Of a stretch of 64,000 nt of DNA, positions 44,801-59,129 are shown piece after piece. This stretch comes from Boswellia sacra (taxonomy: Eukaryota > Streptophyta > Magnoliopsida > Sapindales > Burseraceae): positions 119,566-183,565 of the forward strand of contig SNVD02003550.1 in assembly GCA_013180625.2 (NCBI GenBank). Direction: 5' to 3'. Position 1 is the stretch's first letter; each line of letters starts with the position of its first letter. The notes beneath the pieces are model-generated. The model did not search any database. It worked only from the letters and a program-made list of their open reading frames with translations, and had not been told where the DNA came from. The position numbers and the translations under genes were made by a program.

Positions 44801-47585
44801 TAGGCAGCCCATAAAATCCAAAAAAATATAAAATAAAAGACACCACCCCACTAACCATCAAAAAGCATAAAAAAATAGACAACTAATCCGACAAAAATAC
44901 CTAGAGTCATCCACTAAACCATCAAGGAATGTGCACTACCCCACTAAAGCAACCAACAAAAACATCATAGCCCACTTTTCTAACCCTCATTCCTAATTAA
45001 GTTTAATGGGTAGCATATAAAACCTGGATACATTAGTCCACTGAACTGAACCCACTATTCCCAAATTATATAAAAGAAAAGACACTAGTCCACTACCCAA
45101 AAAATTCTAAGTTAATAGTTAATATTGTTAGTAACTATTGAATTTTATGGTTTGTATCTCTTTGTTTATTATTATCATTATTTTGTTTTGTCTAATGTTT
45201 GTTATTCATGCTTAGAAATTGTTCAATAGTTATTATTTGACCTATCTTGATATGGATTACATCTACTTTCTTTAAGGAACATACCCATGGATAAGAGTTG
45301 GATTGACTTACAAAATCGATGTTGTCAAGCATATTTTAGAGGGGTTGAGGGATTTTTAAATTTTGCTTTTGGCAATCTAGTTAATGATACTAGAATTTTA
45401 TGTCCATGTAAGAAATGTCACAATCGATATCGTTTGGATAGATACACAGCAAGAGAGCATTTAATTTGTAATGGGTTTCTTAGAACATATAAAAGGTGGA
45501 CCTTACATGGAGAACAAAATACACCACCTGAGTCTGACCAACCCAACCAGCCCAACCAACATTTTGAGGTTAGTTGTGATTCCACTGTGGGTGATGATAT
45601 GGTCGAAATGATACATGAAGCCATTGGGATTTCGAATAATGATTTTGGTGAAGGTAGTAGTCATCCATTGGATCAAGAAACTGAGAGATATTTAAAACTT
45701 CTTCAGGAGGCAGAGTGTCCCTTGTATCCAGGTTGTGAGATTTTTACTTCACTTTCATTTACTATTCAACTTTTGCAATTGAAAGTGTTGCACGGATGGA
45801 CGGACACTTCAATGACAAAGTTACTAAAACTGTTGAAGAAAGCCTTTCCAGAAAAATCCAAAATTCCTTCTTCATATTGTGAGGCACAAAAGATAACTAC
45901 TGACTTGGGGTTTACATACCAGTCTTAGGATGCTTGTCCCAACAATTGTATGTTGTTTAGAGGTGAGTTTGGAAATTTGGATAGGTGTTGCATATGCCAT
46001 GAGTCTCGATATAAGAACTTCGATGAGGTGAATGATGCATCAAATCCCAATGGTAAAATTGCTGCAAAACAAGTAAGTTACTTTCCATTAATTCCTAGGT
46101 TGCAAAGATTATTCATGTCTTCAAAAACTGCTTCTCTAATGCGATGGCACGCAGAAGATCGTATTAAAGATGCTGTGCTAAGACATCCCGCTGATAGCCC
46201 TTGTTGGAGAACTTTTGACGAAAAGCATCCTGCTTTTGCTGCTGATTCTTGTAATGTTAGACTTGGATTGGCAGTAGATGGATTTAATCCATTCAGGACT
46301 ATGTCCATAGCACATAGTACATGGCCTATTGTGTTGATGCCATATAACTTACCTCCTTGGTTGTGTATGAAAGAAACTTTTTTCATTTTATCTGTGCTAA
46401 TTGATGGTCCAAAAGGTCCTGGAAATAAAATTGATGTCTATATGCAGCCGTTGATTGATGAATTAAAACAATTATGGAGTGAAGGTGTACTAACCTATGA
46501 TGCATCGTGTCAACAAATGTTCAAGCTACATGCAGCATTATTATGGACTATCAATGACTTTCTGGCATATGCTAATCTATCGGGTTCGAGCACTAAAGGT
46601 GAGAAAGCATGTCCTTGCTGTTTGCAAAAAACGGTATCTAAATGGTTGTCTCATAGTAGAAAATTCTGTTATATGGGTCATCGGCGATACTTGCCCAGTA
46701 CTCATAGATTTCGAAGGGATAGGATATCGTTTAATGGGAAAGCGGAATTAGGACCACCTCCAGGTTGCTTGTCTGGTGTTGATGTAAAAAGACAATTAGA
46801 AAATCTTCTAACCAAATATAAGATGGAAGACCTTCAGAGAAGAGTGAATAATTCTGAAATGACAAATCAAGCAAACATTTGGAAGAAAAAAAAGCATTTT
46901 CTTTGAACTACCATATTGGGAGCATAACTTGATTAGACATAATCTTGACGTCATGCACATTGAGAAGAATGTATGTGATAATATACTCTGGACATTGTTA
47001 GAGGATTCGAGGAAATCAAAAGATTCATTGAAGGCTCGACTTGATTTGGCGGATATGAAAATTAGGAAAGCACTGCATCCTCAACAACGCGGTGCTAACA
47101 AATTGTATTTGCCTCCTGCATGCTTCTCAATGAACAAAGATAATAAAGATGTCTTTCTTAGTATGTTGAAGAAAGTGAAGTTACCAGATAGTTATGCATC
47201 AAATATTCGACGGCGTGTTCACATGAAAGAGCGGAGCATTTTCAGGTTTGAAAAGTCATGATAATCATATTTTGATACAACAATTGCTTCCTCTTGCTGC
47301 TCAAAGGGCTTTGCCAAAAAATGTTGTTGTTACTTTGATTGAGTTAGCAAACTTTTTCAAGCAACTGTGCTCCAAAGTGAATACTACAGATGACTTAAAC
47401 TCTATTCAACATCGAGTTGTGCTTACACTGTGCCATCTTGAGAAAATTTTTCCACCTTCATTCTTTGACATAATGGAGCATTTGCATATTCATCTTGATC
47501 AAGAGGCATCTTTAGCGGGACCGGTACAATTTTGATGGATGTATCCTATTGAAAGGTATTATTAAGTCACATGTTACCTAATGTT

Positions 47586-47900
47586 CACTACAAAAAAAGT
47601 CACATATAGGGACAAATTCTTTGTGACAGATTGTAAATTATGTCCCTAAAAATAAATTATTGAGACATATAATTATAACAGTCACAAGAGGGGCTTAATA
47701 ATTTTGGCGCTTAAATTCCCGCCATAATTTTTACTTAATTAGAGACAATTTTTTATAATAGTCACTAAATCTATCACAAAAAGGAAAAAAATCATAAATT
47801 TACCAATTGTGACTATATTATTTTGTCTCTAAATAATATAAAATTTTAATATACATTAGTATTAGTCACAAATAATTTTTTTTAAACACAGCAAGTATCT
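47586..47900. repeat. Left subterminal repeats of CACTA B
   Basis: After the terminus, phrases such as AAATTCTTTGTGACAG, ATAGTCACTAAATC and AATTGTGACTATATTATTTT recur on both strands, matching those at the right end. Likely transposase-binding sites. Confidence 0.75.
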
Positions 47901-50900
47901 TCTTTTCCCTAATAGTATTCTTCTTATATCACAATATAAAAATTTATTTCCTATTAGGATTCCTAACTTTATCGCCAAACCAGTGATAAAAATTTTCAGA
48001 TTATGCTAACTCCTCTCTCGTAGTGAAACTTGAATCCCGTCATAATCAAATAGGTCCCTCTCTATCACGCCAAACTTGAATCACGCTTCTTCTTTCTTTC
48101 ATGTAAGTAGCCTCACTTTGACTTCACGCTTCACTGCCAGCCATCAATTGTCCCTTTCTAGATTGTGTGGATTGCAAACATATTAAAAATTTCTCCAGGT
48201 AATCAAAGTACTTTTTCATAGTCTTGTTTTATTACACATGTTTTGATTGTTTGACAATTTTACTCAATGAAATTCTTATATATTTTATTATATACGTTTT
48301 GCAGCCAACACTTTTCAACCTTCCTCAAAACAAGTCTATATTGTATTAAAGAACTATTTTTTGTTAATTATTTTGATTATATTTATGATTAGTAATATTT
48401 TATATTTTATTATGATTCAATGTTTGTGTATGTTGAATTGATTTTATAGTTTGTTATATAACACTCATTATTGGAGATTGTTTATCTTTCATTGACTTCC
48501 AAGTGTCTGTTTAAATGTCAAATTGAAATTAAAATCATGATATGAGAAGTATTTTTTAATGAAAGATTAATTTTTGAATTATTTATAATATTTCTTCCTA
48601 GAGCCATGCTAGAGTACGAAATATTTCTTTTGGTGCTGAATTTAGGTTGTTAAATAATTCTAACATGATCGATTTTTACCAGAATTGGACCAATTTAATT
48701 CTTTTATAATTCAATAGTGAGTAATCTGACTACCTCCTTTCTTTTCAAGGATTTCAATTATTTTTGTTTAAATCTCCATCAATTTTGTCCAGGATCCAGA
48801 GGAGAAGGAAAAGCTTGTAGCTCTCCAAGCAAGGCTGGGACAACGTTTTCCTGTCAATTTGCAGGTTAGTTCTTTGTTCATATACTGTCAATTTAAATGA
48901 TTGTTATTTGTTTTACTTTTATCGAATTTATCATGGGAGTCCTTGGCATTATGATATTGGTTACATATATATCAAATAGAAACAAGTGATGAGATATGAC
49001 AAAAGTACTTTTTTTTTTCATCCACAAGTTACAAACGTAATCAAAATGGCTTTTTGTAAAGGAGTGGATTACTTTGTTCCACCAAAAGCACATGTCACAC
49101 TCTCTCAATCAACTTTGACACGCAACCTTTCTCTTCCTTACAATAAGCCACATGGATTAGATTTATATAATTCACTCTAAAAAGTCAATGGCTACTAACT
49201 TTTTAGAGTAAGTTGTTTCTGCAAGAGAATTTATTGACATTGACCTATCCTATTAGCTAAATGGCACAATTTATAAGAGAAAATAAGCTGGAAAAGTAGG
49301 CTAAGTGCACTGCAACAAATTAGATGCTCAGTCTATCGAACATACATACAACAAAATGATAGAAAAGCGATAAAAACAAGTTCCTTTGAATAGAATATGT
49401 TCATATATATTTATTAAGGCTAGTAACTAGAGTAATGCTATAGTCAGTTACGAGTTAGAAAGCTACTTTACAAAAGCCATAAAGGATCAAAATTACTCAT
49501 AATGAACAGACATGGCTCTTTTTCAAATTACTGCTCAACCGACTTAACATAAATAAGTATAGAGATTCTTTAGCAATTAATTAATCATATGTGAGAATTA
49601 ACTAAGAAAAAGAGAACCCAAAGAAATTACCTGTTTAGGAATTGAATGATGAGTAGCAATCTTGATTGAAGGAAGTAGTCAATTTTGATGTTCCTAAAAT
49701 TGATAATCAAATCAAAATTGAAATTGATAATGCTCACAACCTAATTCTCAACCAATATATCTTATTTAAATTTTTATTAATAAAAGTAAAAAGTAAAAAT
49801 ATAAAAATTAAATAAAAAAAGAGTTAACCTACATGAAGTTTAAAGGATGGATTTTCAGAATCTGTAAGCATAAATTTCAATAATTATACTAGAAAATTAA
49901 GGATTAAAACAGATAAATTGAAAAACATTAGTCATCGACTTTTATTGAGCCATTTCCCACCACTATTAGCATTGTCGCTAACATTGAAGCATCTGTCACA
50001 GCTTCAATCTTAAGATTCCCTCTTCAAAATTAATAAAAAATACACAAAAATAAACATATTAAGGGAAAAAGCTTAAATAACTGGTTTCTAAACAAAAAAC
50101 CTCAAACAAGAGATGCAAATTCGCCTAAGAGAGAGCTTGGATCTATTTGAGAAAGTGAGAACAGGAAAGGTTAATGCATCTTCATAGAATGGAAAATAAG
50201 AAAAAAATGAACTCAAACTGTGAAACCTGTTTTTGGCCTTGGACGTCTTCTCTATTTTTCAACACTCTTCTTTAGTCTTGCCTTTTTTTTATTTGATCTT
50301 TGCCTTGGTATTTGTGTGATAAGGTGGTTAAATTTATAAAAATGTGATACTTGTTTAGGCATAATTTGATCTACTGATTTATAAAAATGACTATGAAAAA
50401 CAGCATTGTAGCTTAGGTATAGTTTAGTTTGTGCTTCCTTGTTTAAATTATGCTTAATTTTACTTTTTCTATTTAATTGTTAATGAAAGATTAATTTTTC
50501 AGGGGGCTTTTCAAAGTTTAATTTTGTTTAAAGTTTAATGTGCACATGTGACTTAATGGTTAAAGTTATTGTTTATATTTGTTAATTATTATTTAATTAT
50601 GAACTTTAAATAATAAATTATTTAATTAGTAAAAAACTTGAAATAATAATTAACTGTTTTTAATGTTTTTAATATTTATGTTAAATGAACGATTTAATAA
50701 AATTTCAATTGCTCTTAAATTAATTAATTTTTATTCAATTTAAAGTTTTGTTCTCAAATTACAACGTACGAGGGAGGCAAAGCGCTATCTTTGTGTAAAC
50801 AGTAGAAATATAATCATATCGAAAATCATTTTTACTAATGGGTTTAGTAAATTTCTTTTCTATTTTTAGGTTCATATTTCGGAATTGGTCCAACTATTTA

Positions 50901-52210
50901 GACAATTATTTTCTCCAAATGTCTTATTGATACCTGGAAGTTCATCATAAGAAAGCTGAGGTACATTCTTTAAGATATACTTAAATTTCATTCTTTTTTG
51001 TGAAAACATATTTGCTTGGTCAATATTATTTTTTATATTTATGAATTAGAAATATGTGATACTTGTTTGATGGTTTCTTTACCATGAATCTACCGCATGC
51101 TACTTTCAACTGGTTACGCTTGTAATGATTTTATGTTATGTAACTTACTTTTTATTGAACTGTTAGCAAAAGTAATTAGATTTTCATTTAGTATCTTGTG
51201 TGAGCTAGTTTATTTCTTGAATATTACATATATTTAAGGTCCATAGCTTGAGGAACCAATTGATGTGGGATACTTAGTGCCTTGCTCTTATTAATGAACT
51301 TTTGAAGGCATATTTTTGTCTATGGGAGAGGCAAAGCATTATGTGGCGATAAACAAAGAAAATCATGCATATAGAATTCATGTTTCCATAGTTGTCTAAG
51401 TTGATGCCCACCAGACTTCTTTACTTACCTTTGTTTTAGTAGAAACCATAGTGCCTCATACATCAACTATAAATCTTAAAAGAGAAAATTAATTACTACA
51501 TGATGTAGAAGGCAATAATTTCATGAAAACATCAAAATAAATATATTAAAAATTGTAAAAATTGTTTCGAACATTTTACATATAATTAAAGATTTAAAAA
51601 TATTTTATAAATTAATTTTTAATTCAATTTTTATTTAGTAACAAATAATATATGAAGAAGATACATTTATAATTAATAAAACATGGACTGATTTAATGAT
51701 AAACATATTTAATTTGAAATAAATTAATGTATGGTAAATTTATAATAGTCAACTGTTTAATATTTAAAAACTTTCAACTATATATTAGATTAAAAGGCTT
51801 ATTAAGATAGATAAAGAGCATGTTAAATACCCTTATTAAAATTGTATTTCATTTAATAATCCAATACTATTTTGATAATTTAGCTATTCAATTGAAAAAA
51901 TACAAATAGTTAATTAAATATTGGATAGTAAATTTTATTTATTAAAATTAAAAGTTGAATGAAATAATTAAAATTTTATACATTTTAATTAAAAAAAACT
52001 TAATCATGGAATTTGAACTTCTTAGACATGTAAATATGCATGCTCTATGCACGGTCATGCTATATCTTAAAAAAAATTAATTCAATCAATTAACACCAAT
52101 TTAGAGTCATTATTTATCATCTTCCCTTAATTTTATTCCACAAATTGCTCACAAATTGTTATTTTTTCAGTTGAATCTCACAATCATATACCCTTGAATT
52201 TAATCGTCTT
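47901..52210. other. 5' region of CACTA B, no full gene
   Basis: AT-rich, presumably promoter and leader for the TNP2 gene plus acquired sequence. One exon-like block lies at 48793-48864. The opposed frames at 48893-49180 show no family hallmark. 50400-52150 is extremely AT-rich with no signal beyond poly-A/T. Confidence 0.45.
48793..48864 (+). other. Isolated exon-like block inside CACTA B
   Basis: 72 bp bounded by acceptor TTTTGTCCAG and donor CAG/GTTAGT, encoding DPEEKEKLVALQARLG, then QRFPVNLQ in a single frame of exactly 24 codons. It is far less AT-rich than its surroundings. Either an untranslated-leader exon of the element or a captured host exon. Parent protein not recognised. Confidence 0.4.
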
Positions 52211-55200
52211 ATGTATAAGAGTTGGATTCATGCATCAAGAGTGAGCCAAACATTTGTATCGGGTGTGACTCAATTCCTAGACTTTGCTTTTACTAAAGCT
52301 CCAAGTGGAAGAATCAAATGTCCATGTAAAAATTGTAACAATGTGTATCGTCATGATAGAGATATTGTTAAGGAACATATGATATGCAATGGGGTAGACA
52401 TTGGGTACCTTGGGAATGTATGGATATACCATGGTGAGCTTGAGTTGATAGATGAAAATACAAATAATGAAATTGAAGATCAATTAGATGATATGCATGG
52501 GATGCTACATGGTGCATTTGGTTTCCCTGATAACGATGTCGGTGGTGGTCTTGATGCCTTTGATGATATGGCACCTGAACATAATGAGGTTCCAAATCAT
52601 GATGCTGAGACATTTTTCAAATTATTGAAAGATGCCGAGCAAGAATTGTACCCGGGCTATAAGAAATTTACAAAACTCTCATTCATTGTTCGGTTATTCC
52701 ATATTAAGTGTCTAAATGGGTTAACTGATAAAGCTGTAACAATGTTACTTAAGTTATTCAAAGAGGCACTACCTGAAGGCGAGACCTTACCCAATTCATT
52801 CTATCAGACGAAGAAAATAATCACTGATTTAGGTCTTGGGTATAAAAAAATTGATGCTTGTCCTAATGATTGCATATTATACTGGAAAGATAAAGCCCAA
52901 GCTTCTGAATGTTCTGTGTGTGGTACTTCTCGTTGGAAACATGTTACTGAAGAGTCTGATACTAGTCGTAAGATTCCTGCTAAGATTTTACGGCACTTTC
53001 CTCTTATACCTAGGCTTCAAAGATATTTTATGTCACATAAAATAGCATCATTTATGCAATGGCATGCAAGGGATCGTGTTAAGGATGGTATGTTAAGAAA
53101 TCCTGCTGATTCAGAAGCTTGGAAAAGCTTTGATCAACGTTACCCAAGCTTTGCTATAGATCCTCGCAATGTTAGATTAGGGTTAGCAAGTGATGGTTTC
53201 AACCCATTTGGAACAATGAGTTTAGCCCATAGTACGTGGCCTGTGGTCTTAATGATTTACAATTTGCCACCATGGATGTGTATGAAGAAACCCAATTTTA
53301 TTATGACATTGCTTATTCCTGGTCCTCATGCTCCTGGAAACGATATTGACGTCTATCTACAACCTTTAATAGATGAGTTAAAGGAACTATGGGAGAATGG
53401 TGTAAGAACATTTGATGCTGCAACAAATGAGAATTTTAGTATGCATGCTGCATTATTGTGGACTATTAGTGACTTTCCGGCATATGCCAACTTGTCAGGA
53501 TGGAGTACTAAAGGTCGTTTTGCTTGTCCTTATTGTAATAAGAACACTGTTTACCATAGGCTAAAACATTGGCGTAAATTTTGTTATTTAGGCCATCAAC
53601 GTTTCTTGGATGGTAGTGCTCCAATTCCATTGACTGGGACTGACATATGGGAAGAGATGAGCTCAATTAGTATGACATATGGGAAAAACAAAATAGGCAA
53701 TAGTAGTTCTAAACGAAAAAGAGATGACACTGATAGTGTAACTTGGAAGAAAAAGAGTATTTTCTTTATGCTCCCATATTGGCAACATAACCTTGTACGT
53801 CACAATTTAGATGTCATGCATATTGAAAAAAATATTTGTGACAGCATCATCGGGACATTACTGAATATTGAGGGAAAATCGAAAGATAACTTAAAAGCAC
53901 GTCTTGATATGAAAGACATGGGTACAAGATCATCTCTGCACCCTAGGCTTGTTAGAGGAAAAACTTTCTTACCTCCAGCTTCTTTCACAATGACTCGAAA
54001 TGAAAAAGACTTCTTTTGTAGAGTCCTATCAAATGTGAAAGTTCCAGATGGTTACTCAGCAAATATCTCAAGATGTGTGAATCTTAATCAACAAAAAACT
54101 TCTGGATTGAAAAGTCATGATTGTCATATATTAATGCAACAACTTCTCCCTTTGGCTTTAAGAAGAGCTTTGCCTAAAAATGTTAGTTTAGTGTTAATTG
54201 AGTTGTGCAACTTTTTTAGAGAATTATGCTCTAAAGTTGGCTCAGTGGATGAGTACAATCAACTGAACTCTCGAGTAGCTCTAACACTTTGTCATCTCGA
54301 ACGCATATTTCCACCATCCTTCTTTGATATAATGATGCATTTACCAATTCACTTAGCTTATGAGGCAAAAGTTGCTGGGCCTGTGCAATATCGATGGATG
54401 TATCCAATTGAAAGGTATTTGTATATACTAAGAATACTTTTAATATTAACAATTATGCATATTGAAAAATGTTAAACTAACAAATGAAATATCTATGTGT
54501 TATAGGTATTTGCATACCTTAAAGTCATATGTACGGAATAAGTGTCATCCAGAAGGTTCTATCGCAGAAGGGTATCTTGCTGATGAGTGCTTAACATTTT
54601 GCTCTCGTTATTTAGTTAATATAGAAACAAGATTCAATCGACCATCTAGAAATGATTATAATGAGGATGAAGATGGTGATGTAGGAGAGAAGTTATCAAT
54701 TTTTCAAAAAATTGGTGAAGGAATGGGGGAAGTAAAGTCAGTAATCTTAGATCCACACATTTTGGAGCAAGCACACAGATATGTGTTGTTTAATTGTGAT
54801 GAAGTTACACCATTTATTGAGTAAGTTTCTATTATATTTTTACCTTAATTTTTTGCTTTATAATATTAATGATCTAGGTTATTAATCACAATGTGTGCTT
54901 GGCAGACAACATCTTCAGATTGTCAAAAATGAAAATCGTCGTGCACGACAAATTGACATTTCTCGCATCCATACTAAGAATTTTGCAAAATGGTTTAAAA
55001 CTGAGGTATTAATTTCAAATTTTGACATACACACACACACACACACACATATATAAAAATTCACTAACTTTTGTAAACTTATGAAACAGGCAATGCGATT
55101 AGCTACACAAGGTGATCATCGTCTAACCGATGATCTTATGTGGTTGTCTCAAGGACCTAACAAAACAGCATCAAAATTTCAAAAGTACAAGACAAATGGA

Positions 55201-55802
55201 TTTAGGTTTCGAACTAAAAAGATTGACAAAAAAGGAAGACACAAAATAGTGGTGTGGTTGTTATAGCGAAAACATCAAGTTTTGCTAGTGTTAAAGACCA
55301 AAGTCCAATTTCAGGAGATGTTCAATACTTTGGGCAGTTAAAGGATGTCATTGTGTTAGACTATTATGATGAGAAAAGAAGAGTTGCTCTTTTTGAATGT
55401 GATTGGGTTGATGTAAATTCTACAAGAGGCATTAAAAAGGATGAGTTAGGTTTCACACTAGTGAATCTTAATTGCTTATTGAATACTGAGGAGTCATTTG
55501 TTCTTGCATCTCAAGCAGTCCAAGTGTTTTATGTAGAAGATGTTGTTGACACAGGGTGGCATGTTGCTATCATTACAAAACCGAGAGACTTGTTTCAAAT
55601 GGATGAGAATGGGAAGGCAAATGATGAAGATGTAGTAGTGGACAGCGAATCATTTAGCAGCCATAGATTACAAGGACTTAGGGACAACATTGATGAAGTT
55701 AGTTTGGCTAGAGAAAATGTGCCTGGAATAGTGATTGACACGCCTCTAGCAGTTATACAAGATCAATCAGAAAACTGGAGTGAAGAGTCAGAGTTGGATT
55801 GA
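52211..55802 (+). pseudogene. CACTA TNP2-type transposase of element B, near-intact, one frameshift
   Basis: Exons 52211-54414, 54506-54820, 54906-55005 and 55090-55802, all with GT-AG borders and agreeing phases (AG/G, GA/A, phase 0). Residues 1-80: Transpos_assoc with CPCKNCNN and a downstream His. About 200-430: Transposase_21 (CSVCGTSRWK, VRLGLASDGFNPFGTMSLAH, IDVYLQPLIDELKELW). About 540-560: HNLDVMHIEKNICDSII. About 640-730: DUF4218 (SHDCHILMQQLLPLALRRAL, CHLERIFPPSFFDIM). Last exon: DUF4216 (FECDWVD, LASQAVQVFYVEDV). The only defect seen is a one-base loss in an A run near 55229-55235, where the frame shifts before TQNSGVVVIA. Length without it is about 1110 residues, normal for TNP2. 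The start ATG at 52211 opens on the usual KSWI block. Confidence 0.88.
55030..55056. repeat. (AC)n microsatellite in a transposase intron
   Basis: About 12 AC units followed by ATATAT, within the intron between exons 3 and 4 of the TNP2 gene. Confidence 0.9.
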
Positions 55803-56842
55803 TGACAATATGAATGAAATCTTTCATAAATATATTGGTTATATTTTAGCTTTTTGTTTAAATGCATAATTTTTAAAACTTATTATTGAGTCAATACAAT
55901 TTAAACTGTTTACATTTATTTTTTGGCTCTTCTATTACTTGTTTTTTTTGCTTAGGATAGTACACTGACAAATAAAATTAAATGCATTATTTGTTTTCTT
56001 TTTGCTTTATTTTGTTATTACCATTTATTATCCATAAATGCATATTCTTTATGTGTATTATATTGACAATTGGATGGGTCAGGTAGTTATTGTTATTCTT
56101 GTTTTGAATATAATTATTTAAAGCTTCTAGAAGTCACAAATAGATTTATAATTATAGTTGCTTATTTATTATACAGATTCATCTTTGGGATCTTTTAAAA
56201 ATATTTAGGAGGTATATTTTTTCGGATAAGCTCTAATGCACAAGGAAGCTATTGGAAAGAAGGCCAAGGTATGTTTTTGATGCCTCAATATTGTAATTTA
56301 ATCAGTCTATAGAGGTATTTTTTTAAAATGAGTATAATGTATACAGATCTTAATAAGAATAAAGTTAAAGTGAACTTCGGTTAGTGAGCATGTGAAAGGG
56401 ATAAATGATTTTATAATAACTTTAATTTAACTTTTTCTAAATGTATAGTTCTATTGGAATGTTAATGCATCTGCTTGGCCTCAAAAAAAGTGATGAGCTA
56501 AGTCATGAACTAATATATATTCCATTAGGAATCAGCCCTTTTCACAATAAACAAATATCTTGGTACAGTGTTGTCTGTTGATAAAGCGAATTATAATTAA
56601 TACATTGGTTTATTGCCATGTTTAATCATAATAAGAAAATTACGGATGGTCTACTATTACGTTAAGCCACTATCCTTGTAATATAATTATATTTTCAAAA
56701 ATTAACGTTTATTTATAAAATTTATTTATTTAATTTGAATAGTTTAATAAAATTTAAATTTGCACTTCATTATATTTTATTTCATTCAATTCAAGCTATC
56801 AAGGTCACTGTATCAATCTAAATTAAAAGCTTGTAGCAGGTC
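55803..56842. other. Intergenic region between the two genes of CACTA B
   Basis: AT-rich. Probably holds the 3' UTR of TNP2 and the leader of the TNPA-like gene. No separate frame. Confidence 0.5.
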
Positions 56843-58842
56843 ATGACTAAACGAAAACGATCTGATCGACAAAAGAAAGGTGATTATGGAAGAGTCTCTT
56901 GTACTACTCCCTTCACAAGTGAACAATCACAAAACCAATCTACCAACGAAATTCAAGCTCATGTTGGTAAGTAAAAGATTGATAATTCTTTTTTTTAATT
57001 TTATTATTTACTAATGAATTTTTATTATTCTTAGAAACTCAAAACATTCAAATGGAGCAATTCAATGGTGAGAGAGAAAATGGTGAAAGTGGCAATGGTG
57101 AAAATAGTTTTGGTATGTTAAACATTCACTACCGCTACTATCTAATTTATATGGTTAAATGATAATATTAATTACATTAATGTTAACAGGTGCCTCCACT
57201 ACTTGTAAACGGGTTCGTGGACCTACTAGATTACAATCAATACATAATCAAGTAGATCCCATTCAAGTGAATTTGAACTGTTATGGACAACCTATAGGAG
57301 ATGGTGCTAAGCAGCTAGGACAATATATTGGTTATATTGCACGTGATTCTTCTATAATGCCACTTAATTATGCAGATTGGAGAATTGTACCAGAAAATGA
57401 AAAAGATCGCATGAAAAGCATAATAAAGGTACTTTAAGTTCACTAACTTCTCATAAATATTAAATAAGTGTTACGATTAATTTTTTTTAAATTGTTACAG
57501 AAAAAATTGACTACAGATTGGGATGCTATTTCAAAATGGCTAAATGACAAATTAGCTCATCGGTGGCGTAATAGGAAATTCACATTGAAGGAGAAATACA
57601 ACACAGCAAAAACAAAAAATGATGAGGAGATGCTAACCCATCTTAAAGATGAAGTAGGGGAGGACCAATGGAAATGGTTGATTGATTTTTGGGAGTCTGA
57701 GAAAGGACAAGTAAGTATTTAAATAATTTTTTTGGAGACAAAATAAAGCTTCTTTTTGTGATAAATTATTTTTAATAATATTTTCATGTTTGTACTTGTT
57801 ATAGCGTCGAGCTACAATAAGTAAGACCAATCGTTCAAAGCTCACATCAAGTCATACCTCAGGAACAAAAAGTTTTGCAAGAGTCAGAGATGAATTGGTA
57901 ATCTTCCTATTTAACTATTTCTTAATAATTTCGGTTATATATACATATGCTAATAATTCCATTTTGTGATAGAAATCCCAAGATCCAGAAGGTAAAGAGC
58001 CAGATAAGATAAAAATGTATATGGTCACTCATACAAAGAAAGATAAAAGCGCTATAGATTCAACTTCTGCAGAACTAATTGTAAGTTATAGGGCTCATCT
58101 TACATTTTTATTATATATGGTCATTTTAAATGATATGATATGACATTTTATAATGCAAATAGTTTGTGTTATATGCAACACATTGGAATTTATACAATAT
58201 AATACGAAAATGTACGTAGATATTTTAATAGATTATCAATAGGAATAATTAAATATTTTATGATTTGCACAAATTACAACTTTAAATATGAACCTTTTTA
58301 CTAATATCTACACAGCGATTTTAAGGTTTTAACTTTTAGTTTTCATTTTTTATTAATATTAGAGCATTTGATGCTATTAGTATTATATATACAATTGTAA
58401 TTTCCTATTTATTATTACTAATTAATTTCACTTGAATATTGATTGTATTATTTAATTGTAGTCTTCAATTAAGTTTAACATTAACTAAAATTTCTTGTGA
58501 GGGCATTTTGTTAAACATATTGTGTTAATAATCATGTATCACTTGTAGAAGGAAATGACTGAGCGTATGAGTAGCCAACCTGATCAATCAAAGGATAAAA
58601 TTTTTACTGAAGTTATGGGTGAGGATAGAAGATCTTGTATTCGTACTTTTGGCATGGGCATACGACGTGTTGATATTTATGGTCCACAACCTTCACGTAC
58701 TGAACTTTTGAAGATGTGGGAAGATGAACGAAAACAAAGAGAAGTTGCAGAAGAGCACGTGAAGAATCTTGGAGATGAATTAGCTCAAGTGAAATCTAAT
58801 GTTCAAGAACTTATGAATTTTATTCGAGGTCAAAATAATTAA
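56843..58842 (+). CDS. TNPA-like protein of CACTA B (Transposase_24, Ptta/En/Spm family), intact seven-exon gene
   Basis: Exons 56843-56966, 57035-57112, 57190-57428, 57501-57710, 57805-57897, 57973-58080 and 58549-58842 total 1146 bp. All have GT-AG borders and compatible phases and give 381 residues without a stop. The N-terminus is basic (MTKRKRSDRQKKGDYG), then a Glu/Asn/Gly-rich linker, then GASTTCKRVRGPTRLQSIHN, QYIGYIARDSSIMPLNYADW and KWLNDKLAHRWRNRKF, then the family block FTEVMGEDRRSCIRTFGMGI, then a coiled coil (AEEHVKNLGDELAQVKSN). In En/Spm such proteins bind subterminal repeats and assist transposition; here that role is inferred from family and position. Exon borders rest on splice consensus only. 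Confidence 0.85.
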
Positions 58843-59129
58843 ATGCATTTGGAACCTTTATTATCAGATATATTAGGTTTGCTTAAGTTGAAAATTTGAA
58901 GCTTTTGGGAGATTTTTATTTTTATTTATATTATTCACTAGATATTTGACACCATTGTTATTTACTTTAATTTTTCTATTATGTTAGACACTTGTGAAGC
59001 TTTGAATTTTGTATTTAAAATAGTTTTTTGAGCCACATATTATTCTTGTTATTATAGATGCACGAAATAGGAAAAATGGTTTTTTTTATGTCAATGTATT
59101 TTACTAATTGATATTAAAAAAAGAAAGTA
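58843..59129. other. 3' flank of the TNPA-like gene in CACTA B
   Basis: AT-rich, probable 3' UTR. No gene. Confidence 0.45.
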
